DNA of 64,000 bases from JBBDIP01 sp050260675. GTDB lineage: Bacteria; Bacillota; Sulfobacillia; Fermentithermobacillales; Fermentithermobacillaceae. Position numbers and translations under genes: made by a program. The stretch lies in NCBI GenBank assembly GCA_050260675.1, contig JBLNCN010000011.1, positions 558,001 through 622,000 of the forward strand, given 5' to 3'. The notes under the pieces were generated by a model. The model was given only the letters and a program-made list of their open reading frames with translations. It was not told the origin of the DNA and searched no databases. Within the stretch, counting starts at the first letter, position 1, and every line of letters begins with the position of its first letter. Of this stretch, positions 42,992-50,999 are shown one piece after another.

Positions 42992-43014
42992 AGCAATGTA
43001 AATGGCATATGTCA
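42965..43014. promoter_or_regulatory. Inverted repeat around the promoter, putative operator
   Basis: TGACATATG at 42965-42973 overlaps the -35 element, and its exact inverse CATATGTCA lies at 43006-43014, past the likely transcription start. Such a pair suits repression by looping or two dimers. The DUF134 protein encoded in the same cluster is one candidate to bind it. Confidence 0.5.
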
Positions 43015-43037
43015 TAAACGAACGGGAGGTGACATCA

Positions 43038-43289
43038 ATGCCCGGAAGAGACGGAACAGGACCACTAGGATGCGGCGCAATGACGGGAAGAGGCTTGGGA
43101 GGCTGCTTGGGAGTCCAGCCCGGTAGAGGTGTGTACGGCAGACTATGGCGTAGATGTGGCGGTGGACCCGGACTGGGCAGATTCCTTGCGGTAGGTCCAA
43201 CACAATCCCAGCGGGAGATTCTCAGCGATGAGAAGAAGAGGCTCGAGCAGAGGCTCTCGATCGTGACCAAGACCCTGGAGAGTCTCTGA
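43038..43289 (+). CDS. DUF5320-like small Gly/Met/Arg-rich protein
   Basis: An 83-residue protein with the typical start MPGRDGTGPLGCGAMTGRG, a glycine- and cysteine-rich middle and a C-terminal coiled coil (SQREILSDEKKRLEQRLSIV). Proteins of this kind accompany DUF134 regulators and Mrp/NifX-like genes and are of unknown function. Start at 43038 with GGGAGG; the frame from 43002 runs through the promoter region and is not real. Confidence 0.85.
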   Translation: MPGRDGTGPLGCGAMTGRGLGGCLGVQPGRGVYGRLWRRCGGGPGLGRFLAVGPTQSQREILSDEKKRLEQRLSIVTKTLESL

Positions 43290-43353
43290 CAACAGAGGCA
43301 GAAGCCATAGGAGGACGCTCCTTTGGCTTTTGCTCTGAGAGTGGGGTGATGGA

Positions 43354-43725
43354 ATGCCCAGGCCGCGAAAGTGGAGAAAGGTCTGCCGCCTGCCGGGAAA
43401 CGCCCGTTTTGGGCCGTTAGGCGGCATGAGTGACTCAAGCGGCATTGTCACAATGACGGTAGACGAGTACGAAGCGATACGTCTCATCGATATGGAAGGA
43501 TTCACACAGGAGGAATCGGCTCAACAGATGAACGTTGCGCGTTCCACAGTACAAGGAATCTACGACAACGCCAGAAAGAAGCTGGCTGACTCTCTGGTCC
43601 ACGGAAAGGTCCTGCTCATAGAAGGTGGAGAGTACATCCTCTGCGATGGGCTGGAAGAGACCTGCAGGTGCGGCGGCTGCCATAGGCACCGCCATGGCCA
43701 AGGGTTCGGGCGAGACAGTCAGTAG
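43354..43725 (+). CDS. DUF134 predicted DNA-binding protein
   Basis: A 123-residue DUF134/UPF0251 protein: MPRPRKWRKVCRLP, then a sigma-70 region 4-like helix-turn-helix (TVDEYEAIRLIDMEGFTQEESAQQMNVARSTVQGIYDNARKK). The tail is Cys/His-rich (CRCGGCHRHRHGQG), which suggests metal binding. Likely the local regulator of the iron-sulfur cluster, with the inverted repeat at 42965-43014 as possible site (inference). Confidence 0.9.
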   Translation: MPRPRKWRKVCRLPGNARFGPLGGMSDSSGIVTMTVDEYEAIRLIDMEGFTQEESAQQMNVARSTVQGIYDNARKKLADSLVHGKVLLIEGGEYILCDGLEETCRCGGCHRHRHGQGFGRDSQ

Positions 43726-43741
43726 CAAGGGAGGAGTATCA

Positions 43742-44131
43742 GTGAAAGTCGCTATCTCGAGCAGCGGAACGGACCGCTCGGCTCTGGCGGACCCCCGCTT
43801 TGGCCGGTGCGGATTCTTCGCGATACACGAGACTGAAGACGGCTCCTACCGTTTCTTACGGAACAAGGCACAGGACTCCGGAGGCGGAGCGGGGATCGCC
43901 GCGGCCCAGCAGTTGATCGACGAGGACGTGGAGGTAGTATTGACTGGGAGCCTAGGGCCAAACGCGTACAGGGTGATCGAGAGCGCTGGAATGAAGGCTT
44001 ATCGCATCAGCAACGTGTCACTTGAGGAAGCAGTCGGGCTCTTCTGCGAAGCCAAGTTGGAGTCGATTTCCGAGGCAGGTCCCGCGCATCTTGGCATAGG
44101 TCAGGGTCCTCACGGAGGTTCTCCTAAGTGA
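43742..44131 (+). CDS. NifX/NifB-type (dinitrogenase iron-molybdenum cofactor) domain protein
   Basis: A 129-residue protein of the FeMo-co biosynthesis fold: VKVAISSSGTD, DPRFGRCGFFAIHE and AGIAAAQQLIDEDVEVVLTGSLGPNAYRVI. In organisms without nitrogenase such proteins bind metal clusters for other uses. GTG start at 43742 with GGAGG 7 nt upstream. Its stop overlaps the next start (GTGA). Confidence 0.88.
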   Translation: MKVAISSSGTDRSALADPRFGRCGFFAIHETEDGSYRFLRNKAQDSGGGAGIAAAQQLIDEDVEVVLTGSLGPNAYRVIESAGMKAYRISNVSLEEAVGLFCEAKLESISEAGPAHLGIGQGPHGGSPK

Positions 44132-44961
44132 ACCTCTGTGTGCTCAGCGGAAAGGGCGGCACAGGCAAAACAACGGTCGCAGTAAACCTGGCCGTACTGC
44201 TGAAGGCTGAGTACTACGATTGCGACGTCGAGGAGCCGAACGGGTTTTTGTTCCTGAGGCCCACCGGGGTAAAAGCGGAGCATACGCTTGTCGACTACCC
44301 ATCCATTGATCAGTCCAAGTGTACGCTGTGCGGACAATGTGCGCGAGCATGTCAGTTCAGCGCGCTTGCCTCCACGAGAAAAGGTGTGATCCTTTTCGAG
44401 GGCCTGTGTCACGGCTGCCACGCCTGTGAAATCGTGTGTGAGCAAAAAGCCATATCCTTCGAGAAGCGCTCCGTCGGCGTAGTCGAGAGAGGAATGGGGC
44501 CCGGCATTCCCTGTGCGCGGGGAGTGCTCAATGTGGGTGAACACATGGCTGTTCCTGTTGTAAGGCACCTGCTTGCGGGTCTCCAGGAGTCCCGCAACGC
44601 GATCCTCGACAGCGCTCCCGGCACCTCCTGTAACGTCGTGAACACCCTCCGGCACGCGGACGCAGCCCTTGTCGTTACAGAACCAACCTTGTTCGGATTA
44701 CACGACATGGCCATTGCCGTGGAACTCCTGAAGCAGAGAGAGATTCCGTTCGGCGTAGTGGTCAACAAGAGTCAGGATAATGATGACATCATAACCCGGT
44801 ACTGCGCTGATAACGGCGTAAGCGTGCTCGGCCGTGTCCCGTTTTCCCGCGTGGCTGCCCAGGAGTACTCCAGAGGACGGCTCTTGATCTATCTACCCGA
44901 TTACCGGCAGGTATATGAACGAATCGCCTGCGAGGTTAGGGGGGCATTCCCATGGAACTGA
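44128..44961 (+). CDS. MinD-superfamily P-loop ATPase with inserted ferredoxin domain
   Basis: A 277-residue protein: deviant Walker A GKGGTGKTT at 9-17, a two-cluster 4Fe-4S ferredoxin insertion (CTLCGQCARAC and CHGCHACEIVC) at about 66-110, then the rest of the ATPase fold with LDSAPGTSCNV and VVTEPTLFGLHD. Members are related to Mrp/NBP35 cluster carriers. GTG start coupled to the NifX-like gene. It is paired with a paralogue directly downstream, with which it probably forms a heterodimer (inference). Confidence 0.92.
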   Translation: MNLCVLSGKGGTGKTTVAVNLAVLLKAEYYDCDVEEPNGFLFLRPTGVKAEHTLVDYPSIDQSKCTLCGQCARACQFSALASTRKGVILFEGLCHGCHACEIVCEQKAISFEKRSVGVVERGMGPGIPCARGVLNVGEHMAVPVVRHLLAGLQESRNAILDSAPGTSCNVVNTLRHADAALVVTEPTLFGLHDMAIAVELLKQREIPFGVVVNKSQDNDDIITRYCADNGVSVLGRVPFSRVAAQEYSRGRLLIYLPDYRQVYERIACEVRGAFPWN

Positions 44962-45809
44962 CAGTCCTGAGCGGCAAGGGCGGAACCGGCAAAACGATGA
45001 TCACCGTTGCCCTGGCAGAGTTGTTCCCCCAAGCGGTGATAGCAGACTGCGACGTCGATGCGCCCAACTTGTACCTGTACTATAGGGGCATGGACATCGC
45101 GAAGGAATCCTTCACCGCCTCCCATAAGGCCGTGATTGCCAAAGAGTCCTGTATAGGCTGCGGTATCTGCGATGAAGTCTGCCGGTTTGCTGCCATAAGG
45201 GACCACACAGTGGACGAAGCCAACTGCGAGGGCTGCGGAGCATGTGTCTTGGCCTGCCCGGAGAAATCCATTCAGCTTAGACCGCAAAAGAATGCCGACG
45301 TCTTTCTGACGCAGACCAAGAGAGGCGTGCTTTCCAGGGCGAAAATGGCTGTGGGCAGCGACGGTTCCGGCAAACTCGTTTCGCATCTTAGGAAAAATGC
45401 CCGCGAATACCTGGACGATGCGACCGTGATGCTCCTAGACGGTTCACCGGGCATTGGTTGCCCTGTAATATCCTCCATTACGGGAGCCAGCATGGCGTTG
45501 ATCGTGACCGAACCGACGCTGTCCGGGATGGAGGACTTTGGTAGAGTGTTGGACCTATGTGAACACTTCAGCATCCCGGCGGCGGTCTGCGTCAACAAGT
45601 GGGATATCAACCCCGAGGTAACTGATGAGATAAGGCGACGCTGCAAGGAACGTGGAATACCGGTTGTCGGCGAAATACCTTTCGACACTGCGGTCACGGA
45701 CTCCATTAACACTCTGCAGCCCATCACCTCCTACCCCGACAGCGCTGCATGCAAAGCTGTCCTGGAGATGTGGGATAGGCTGCAAGAGGTGATCGCCCAG
45801 AGCAAGTGA
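44952..45809 (+). CDS. MinD-superfamily P-loop ATPase with inserted ferredoxin domain (second copy)
   Basis: A 285-residue paralogue of the preceding gene: GKGGTGKTM at 8-16 (Met in place of the usual second Thr), ADCDVDAPNLYLY, ferredoxin insertion with CIGCGICDEVC and CEGCGACVLAC, and LLDGSPGIGCPV. Overlaps the upstream gene by 10 nt. Probable role in assembling or carrying iron-sulfur clusters in the cytosol. Confidence 0.92.
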   Translation: MELTVLSGKGGTGKTMITVALAELFPQAVIADCDVDAPNLYLYYRGMDIAKESFTASHKAVIAKESCIGCGICDEVCRFAAIRDHTVDEANCEGCGACVLACPEKSIQLRPQKNADVFLTQTKRGVLSRAKMAVGSDGSGKLVSHLRKNAREYLDDATVMLLDGSPGIGCPVISSITGASMALIVTEPTLSGMEDFGRVLDLCEHFSIPAAVCVNKWDINPEVTDEIRRRCKERGIPVVGEIPFDTAVTDSINTLQPITSYPDSAACKAVLEMWDRLQEVIAQSK

Positions 45810-45863
45810 GATGGGGTCCGCGGCTCACGATGATTCACGAGCAAGAAAGGCGGGTTGGATGAC

Positions 45864-46199
45864 ATGATGAAGGTTGCGGTGGCAAGCGACAGGTCCATGG
45901 TGACGGAACACTTCGGGCACTGCGAGAGCTTCAACATCTATGAGGTCGAGGACGGCGAAATCGTGAGGAGCGAATCCGTTCCCAATCCGGGACACAAGCC
46001 CGGGTTTTTGCCGAATTTCCTGAATGACATGGGCGTCAAAGTGATCATCTCAGGAGGCATGGGCGGCGGGGCGGTCGACATCTTCAATGAAAAGGGCATT
46101 GAGGTTATCGTCGGCGCTCGCGGAGGCGCAGAAGCGGCTGCGAAGGATTACCTGAAAGGCAACCTGAGGTCCACCGGGACAATCTGCCACGAGCACTGA
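45864..46199 (+). CDS. NifX/NifB-type domain protein (second copy)
   Basis: A 111-residue protein of the same fold as 43742-44131: MKVAVASDRSMVTEHFGHCESF, then IISGGMGGGAVDIFNEKGIEVIVGARG and a C-terminal TICHEH with possible metal-binding Cys and His. Start could also be TTG 45855 or ATG 45867. Last gene of the cluster, followed by a hairpin. Confidence 0.88.
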   Translation: MMKVAVASDRSMVTEHFGHCESFNIYEVEDGEIVRSESVPNPGHKPGFLPNFLNDMGVKVIISGGMGGGAVDIFNEKGIEVIVGARGGAEAAAKDYLKGNLRSTGTICHEH

Positions 46200-46232
46200 C
46201 CCATACTGACCACATAGAGAGCGGAGAATGCG

Positions 46233-46260
46233 AGAAGCCCCCGAATGGGGGCCTCTTATC
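46233..46260 (+). terminator. Terminator hairpin between cluster and tmRNA
   Basis: GCCCCC-GAAT-GGGGGC followed by CTCTTATCT; a weak U-run. It lies between convergent transcription units and could serve both. Confidence 0.55.
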
Positions 46261-46285
46261 TAGGTCATGGCTAATAAACGCAAGA

Positions 46286-46632
46286 TGGTGGAGGCGGAGG
46301 GAATCGCACCCTCGTCCGTTGATAACCCAGCCTCAGTCTCTACGAGCGTATCTCCGGATTTGCTCTCGCCGACCGTAGCGCCCCGGAGCGGGCTCTACGT
46401 TCCGCCAGCCCGGAATTGCGTTCCCTTGAGGGTCCCGGACGTCCCCCTCAAAGTATCTCTCCTAGGTGACGGTGACTCCGGGATAGGAGAGAAGTCTCCC
46501 GGCTCACCGGGCTGCCTAATTAGGCAGCCAGTGCGTAACTGTTGTTGGCAGTTATGATTTTGCCGTTTGTTGGGTACGGCACCCATGCTCGCTGCTCAGA
46601 CCCGACTACCAGCGTCGAACCTGGTCGCCCCC
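46286..46632 (-). ncRNA. ssrA: tmRNA (transfer-messenger RNA)
   Basis: 347 nt. The tRNA-like ends pair (GGGGGCG with CGCCTCC, discriminator A, encoded CCA), the 5' part has GACCAGGTTCGACGCTGG and the 3' part the T-arm GGTGCGATTCCCTCC. The tag frame at 46520-46564 reads GKIITANNSYALAA then a double stop-like TAATTAG; it ends in the ALAA degron recognised by ClpXP-type proteases. It lies about 100 nt downstream of smpB on the same strand, and SmpB is its protein partner in ribosome rescue. Confidence 0.97.
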
Positions 46633-46735
46633 ATACACTGCGATCTTAACATCTTCTCAACCGGGTCACAACCGCCACTGAACTGCCCCGTCGCTACGAC
46701 CAGTGCGTACATGCCAGGCGTGATCCGGTCTTGCG

Positions 46736-47200
46736 TCACATCTTACCCCGGGCGGCACGGTCTCCTTCACGCCGGAGCTCCCTATCGCGAACTGCCTCGC
46801 GCTTGTCGTAGACCTTGCGACCCTTCGCCAGGGCCAGGTCCACCTTGGCTTTCCCGTCTTTCCAATAGAGGGACAACGGCACCAGGGTATACCCTCGCTC
46901 CGCGACCTTGGCGGCCAGCTTGCGGATCTCGCGCTTGTGCAGGAGCAGTTTCCTTGGGCGAAGCGGGTCGTGGTTGAACCGGGACGCGGGTTCGTACTGA
47001 TCAATATGGGCGTTCTGAAGCAGCACTTCCCCGCCGACTATCTCGGCGTAAGCGTCGGAGAGACTGGCGCGGCCAAGCCGGAGCGACTTGACCTCGGTAC
47101 CGATAAGGGCGATGCCGGCCTCGATGGTGTCCTCGATGGTATACTCGTGCCTCGCCCGGCGGTTTTGCGCTATGAACTTGCGGGCCGATTCCCTATCCAT
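46736..47200 (-). CDS. smpB: SsrA-binding protein
   Basis: A 154-residue SmpB with all conserved parts: NRRARHEYTIEDTIEAGIALIGTEVKSLR begins the OB-fold, NAHIDQYEPASRFNHDPLRPRKLLLHK the central strands, and the basic tail GRKVYDKREAVRDRELRRE enters the mRNA channel during trans-translation. Start at 47200. Directly precedes tmRNA. Confidence 0.97.
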   Translation of the reverse strand: MDRESARKFIAQNRRARHEYTIEDTIEAGIALIGTEVKSLRLGRASLSDAYAEIVGGEVLLQNAHIDQYEPASRFNHDPLRPRKLLLHKREIRKLAAKVAERGYTLVPLSLYWKDGKAKVDLALAKGRKVYDKREAVRDRELRREGDRAARGKM

Positions 47201-47241
47201 ATGAACTCCTCAGTGCCAGACCCAGGAAAGCCTGTCTCTAT

Positions 47242-47793
47242 CTAGAGGCCCAGTTCCTCGTGGATTCCCTGCATGGCCGAAAGGCCGATAGCGACAAACT
47301 CCTCTAGAGAGAGACCGAGCTCGCTGCACGCGCGGATGGTGTCCCTATTGGCTCCCTTAGCGAAAGACTTCTCTCCCATCCTATGGACCACAAAATCGGT
47401 GTCTATGGCTGAGAGCTTCTTCTCGGGAGAGATCAGCGCCGCGGCGACGATCAGGCCTGTCAGAGGATCCGCGGAATACAGGGCTTTGGACATCCTGGTT
47501 GCGCGAGGGATACCGTGATAATGGTTATGGGCCTTCACGGCGTCGACGATCTCGGGGTCAAACCCCAGGTCTTCGGCGATCTTGCCGGACAGAAGACTGT
47601 GAGCGGCCGGATCGGTCTTGGTCTCTTCATAGTCGATATCGTGGAGAAGACCGGCGGCTCCCCACCTGTCCTCATCCTCGCCAAAGTGCCGCGCCAAGCC
47701 ACGCATGACTGCCTCGACGGCCAATATGTGCTTGAACAGATTCTTGGTCGTGATGCGAGCTTCAACTTCCCTGACCAGCTCTTGCCTGTCCAT
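47242..47793 (-). CDS. HD-domain (HDIG) phosphohydrolase
   Basis: A 183-residue HD protein: H in FKHILAVEAVMRGLA, HD in GLLHDIDYEE, and AHNHYHG, the usual metal positions. Such small HDIG proteins hydrolyse nucleotides or phosphoesters; substrate unknown. Start placed at 47793; the alternative ATG at 47811 is not clearly better. It occupies the slot between secG and smpB where ribonuclease R (rnr) is commonly found. Confidence 0.85.
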   Translation of the reverse strand: MDRQELVREVEARITTKNLFKHILAVEAVMRGLARHFGEDEDRWGAAGLLHDIDYEETKTDPAAHSLLSGKIAEDLGFDPEIVDAVKAHNHYHGIPRATRMSKALYSADPLTGLIVAAALISPEKKLSAIDTDFVVHRMGEKSFAKGANRDTIRACSELGLSLEEFVAIGLSAMQGIHEELGL

Positions 47794-47889
47794 CTCATCA
47801 CCCCGCTCCATAAGTTAAGAAGCCATAGACAATATGGCCTCTTATGGTACTGATATAGTCCTTCCGACTCGGGTTGTCTTGCCCTCGGA

Positions 47890-48117
47890 TTATCTTGCCG
47901 CGATGGCGAGCCCTATCGAGGTCAGCATGAACCCGACGGCAAGATAGACTGTCAGTTTGGATAGAAGAGCATCAAGGCCCTTCCTTCTCCGGCCGAGGAG
48001 CGCTTCCGCGCCTCCGCCTATTATTCCAAGTCCCGCGCTGCGACCCGGCTGGAGGATAACCACCATAATCAGACTTAGTGTGATGACCCAGTGCACTATC
48101 CTGAGGAATATCGTCAC
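47890..48117 (-). CDS. secG: Preprotein translocase subunit SecG
   Basis: A 75-residue protein with two transmembrane helices (FLRIVHWVITLSLIMVVIL and LTVYLAVGFMLTSIGLAIA) and the SecG linker LQPGRSAGLGIIGGGAEALLG. It assists SecYE during protein export. GTG at 48117 has AAAGG at 9 nt; GTG at 48126 is possible. Located right after enolase as in many Bacillota. Confidence 0.93.
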   Translation of the reverse strand: MTIFLRIVHWVITLSLIMVVILQPGRSAGLGIIGGGAEALLGRRRKGLDALLSKLTVYLAVGFMLTSIGLAIAAR

Positions 48118-48158
48118 GCCGTTCACCCTTTCCGTGGCATTCTAGCATCCATTTTGGT

Positions 48159-49439
48159 CTAGAGTCTACCCGGAATAGTGATCCTCTGCGCGTAGCGCGC
48201 CGCCGCGCCCAACTCCTCCTCGATGCGCAGGAGCTGATTGTACTTGGCAACCCTCTCGCTCCTGCACGGTGCGCCGGTCTTGATTTGACCGCCTCCCGTT
48301 GCCACAACGAGATCAGCTATGAACGAGTCTTCTGTCTCACCCGACCTGTGAGAGACCACCCACCTGTATCCGGCATGCCGCGCGGTATCGATGGTCTCGA
48401 AGGTCTCGGTGAGGGTACCTACCTGGTTCACCTTGATGAGGACCGAGTTGGCCGCCCCCACTGCTATGCCCTTTTCGAGCCGGGCCTTCTGGGTCACAAA
48501 AAGGTCGTCGCCGATGATCTGGACCTTGTCTCCCAAAGTCTTCGTCAGGAGCACAAAGCCTTCCCAATCATCCTCAGCCAGCGGGTCCTCAAGAGACACT
48601 ATCGGGTAGGCCTTCACCCAGGCGGCATACTTCTCTACCATGGCCGCGCTGTCACCCTCCCAGTTCTCGCCCGCCAGGACGTACCTGCCGCCCTTCTCGA
48701 ATTCGGAAGCGGCGGAATCGATGGCCAGGTAGCAGTGCCTGCCGGGTTCGTATCCGGCCTTGCGAATCGCGTCCGTGAGGAATTCCAGCGCCTCTTCGTT
48801 TGAACGAAGGTCGGGAGCGAATCCGCCTTCGTCACCCACGGCGGTAGTGAGTCCCTTCTTCTTAAGGAGACCCTTCAGGGATTGATAGACCTCGGCCGCC
48901 ATCTGAAGCGCCGCGGTGAAGTTGGGAGCTCCGGCGGGGACGATCATAAACTCCTGTATGTCCACGTTGTTATCGGCGTGTTTGCCTCCGTTGAGGACGT
49001 TCATGAACGGGACGGGCAGGTAGGTGGCGTTTACGCCGCCCAGATACCTGTAGAGGGGCTGGCCGTGGGACTGAGCTGCCGCACAGGCCACCGCCATCGA
49101 CACTGAAAGGCAGGCGTTGGCTCCGAGTTTGGACTTGTTGGGAGTGCCGTCCAGCTTCAGAAGCAGTTGGTCCAGTTCCTGTTGCGATGCGGCGTCCATC
49201 CCAATGAGCTCGGAAGCTATTATCTCCTTTACGTTCCTGACCGCCGTTGTGACGGCCTTTCCTCCGAAAGCCTTGCCTCCGTCCCTCAGTTCGAGGGCTT
49301 CATATGTACCGGTGGACGCTCCGGACGGGACCATCCCCCGTCCAAACGAACCGTCACTCAGAAAAACGTCGGCCTCCAGCGTGGGGTTGCCTCTTGAGTC
49401 CAGTATCTGCCTGGCCTTTACGTCAATGATCTCAGCCAT
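48159..49439 (-). CDS. eno: Enolase
   Basis: A 426-residue phosphopyruvate hydratase converting 2-phosphoglycerate to phosphoenolpyruvate. Signatures: ARQILDSRGNPTLEADV, VPSGASTGTYEALELRDG, GDEGGFAPDL, metal ligands in SLEDPLAEDDW and IGDDLFVT, the catalytic lysine in VLIKVNQVGTLTE and SHRSGETEDSFIADL. Full length; last glycolytic gene of the operon. Confidence 0.98.
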   Translation of the reverse strand: MAEIIDVKARQILDSRGNPTLEADVFLSDGSFGRGMVPSGASTGTYEALELRDGGKAFGGKAVTTAVRNVKEIIASELIGMDAASQQELDQLLLKLDGTPNKSKLGANACLSVSMAVACAAAQSHGQPLYRYLGGVNATYLPVPFMNVLNGGKHADNNVDIQEFMIVPAGAPNFTAALQMAAEVYQSLKGLLKKKGLTTAVGDEGGFAPDLRSNEEALEFLTDAIRKAGYEPGRHCYLAIDSAASEFEKGGRYVLAGENWEGDSAAMVEKYAAWVKAYPIVSLEDPLAEDDWEGFVLLTKTLGDKVQIIGDDLFVTQKARLEKGIAVGAANSVLIKVNQVGTLTETFETIDTARHAGYRWVVSHRSGETEDSFIADLVVATGGGQIKTGAPCRSERVAKYNQLLRIEEELGAAARYAQRITIPGRL

Positions 49440-49445
49440 CTGTCA

Positions 49446-50999
49446 TCATCCTTCCAGTTCTCGTTCAATAAGGCTGTGCCGGTCCATTTCCGCCGGCTTG
49501 GGCAGCCCGAGGATCATGAGAAGCGTTGGGGCTATGTCCGCAAGCACTCCGTGAGCGCGCAATTTCTCCTGCTTGAAGTCGTGTCCTACGAGAATACAGG
49601 GCACCCTGTTCATGGAGTGGTACGTGTGGGCGGCGGTTGCTCCCGGGGTAACGTCTTCAACGTTGCCGTGGTCTGCCACCACCAGGGCCGCCCCCCCCGC
49701 GGCAAGCACTGCGTCGAGGAAATCCCCCAGGCACTTGTCTACGACCTCGAGAGCCCTTACCGCCGCGTCGTAGGAGCCGGTGTGGCCGACCATATCCGGG
49801 TTGGCGTAATTCAACACTATGAGATCGTAGGCACCGGACCTCACCCGGGCGATCGCCTCTTCGGTGACCAGGAAAGCGCTCATCTCGGGCTTCTGGTCAT
49901 AGGTGGCAACATCTTTGGGAGACGGTATGAGGACCCGGTCCTCGCCGGGGAAGGGGTCATCCTTCTTGCCGTTCAGGAAGAAAGTCACGTGAGCGTACTT
50001 CTCGGTCTCGGCTATGCGCAGCTGCCTGAGACCGGCCTTGGAGACCACTTCTCCAAGGGTATTCTCCATGGTTATGGGCAGGTAGGCGTACTCTCCGCCG
50101 AGGCCCTCCTCGTACCGCACCATCCCGCAGTACCTCACCTTGGGGGCGCTCTTCCGGTCAAACTCGGAAAAGTCGGGTTCTACGAACGCCCTGGTGATTT
50201 CCCGCGCTCTGTCGGCACGGAAGTTCCAGAGGATAAGCGAGTCGCCGTCTCTCACAAGGCCGTCGCGGCTACCCAGCACAGTGGGGGTTACGAATTCGTC
50301 GGTCTCCCCCCGCTCGTATGACGCCCTAAGAGCTTCCTTCCAACCGGGAAACGCCGCTCCCTCGCCGCTTGTTAGTGCTAGATAACCCTTCTGCACTCGT
50401 TCCCAACGCTTGTCTCTGTCCATGGCGTAAAACCTGCCCTGGATCGTGGACAGGCGGCCCACGCCCAGTTCCCGCATCTTGTCCTCCAGCCGCTCCAGGT
50501 AAGTGGCGGCTGACTGGGGCGGAACGTCACGCCCGTCCAAGAACGCGTGGACGAAGACCTTCTCCTGGCCCTCTTTCCTACAGAGCTCCAGCAAGGCATA
50601 GACGTGGGTATCGAGACTGTGCACGCCGCCGTCCGACAAGAGACCCATCAGGTGGACCGCAGCGCCTTTGGTTTTGGCTTCCCGCACCGCACCCAAGAGC
50701 GCACGGTTCTTGAAGAACGAGCCTTCCCTTATGGCCTTGGATATCCTTACGACGTCCTGGTATACGATGCGGCCCGCGCCTATGTTCAGGTGACCTACGT
50801 TTGAGTCGCCCATCTGGCCCGGCATAAGCCCGACGGCTTCGCCTGACGCCTCAAGGCAGGTCGCGGGATACTCCTTGTTCAACCGGTTGAAGTTCGGCGT
50901 CTTGGCCTCACTGCAGGCGTTGGGGCACGCGTCGGAGACCCCCCACCCGTCTAGGACCACCAAGGCCACCGGGCGAGGGACCCTGCGCTCGGAGCTCAT
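49446..50999 (-). CDS. gpmI: 2,3-bisphosphoglycerate-independent phosphoglycerate mutase
   Basis: A 517-residue two-domain, manganese-dependent enzyme converting 3- to 2-phosphoglycerate. VVLDGWGVSD carries the first metal ligand, and QMGDSNVGHLNIGAGR holds the phosphorylated serine; DGRDVPPQSA and the C-terminal VLNYANPDMVGHTG and VADHGNVE contain further ligands. Start overlaps the tpiA stop as ATGA. Confidence 0.97.
   Translation of the reverse strand: MSSERRVPRPVALVVLDGWGVSDACPNACSEAKTPNFNRLNKEYPATCLEASGEAVGLMPGQMGDSNVGHLNIGAGRIVYQDVVRISKAIREGSFFKNRALLGAVREAKTKGAAVHLMGLLSDGGVHSLDTHVYALLELCRKEGQEKVFVHAFLDGRDVPPQSAATYLERLEDKMRELGVGRLSTIQGRFYAMDRDKRWERVQKGYLALTSGEGAAFPGWKEALRASYERGETDEFVTPTVLGSRDGLVRDGDSLILWNFRADRAREITRAFVEPDFSEFDRKSAPKVRYCGMVRYEEGLGGEYAYLPITMENTLGEVVSKAGLRQLRIAETEKYAHVTFFLNGKKDDPFPGEDRVLIPSPKDVATYDQKPEMSAFLVTEEAIARVRSGAYDLIVLNYANPDMVGHTGSYDAAVRALEVVDKCLGDFLDAVLAAGGAALVVADHGNVEDVTPGATAAHTYHSMNRVPCILVGHDFKQEKLRAHGVLADIAPTLLMILGLPKPAEMDRHSLIERELEG

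Noticed and set aside
47819..47845. GCCATA/TATGGC hairpin after secG as terminator
   Set aside because: The stem is only six pairs of mostly weak bases with no real U-run in either direction.
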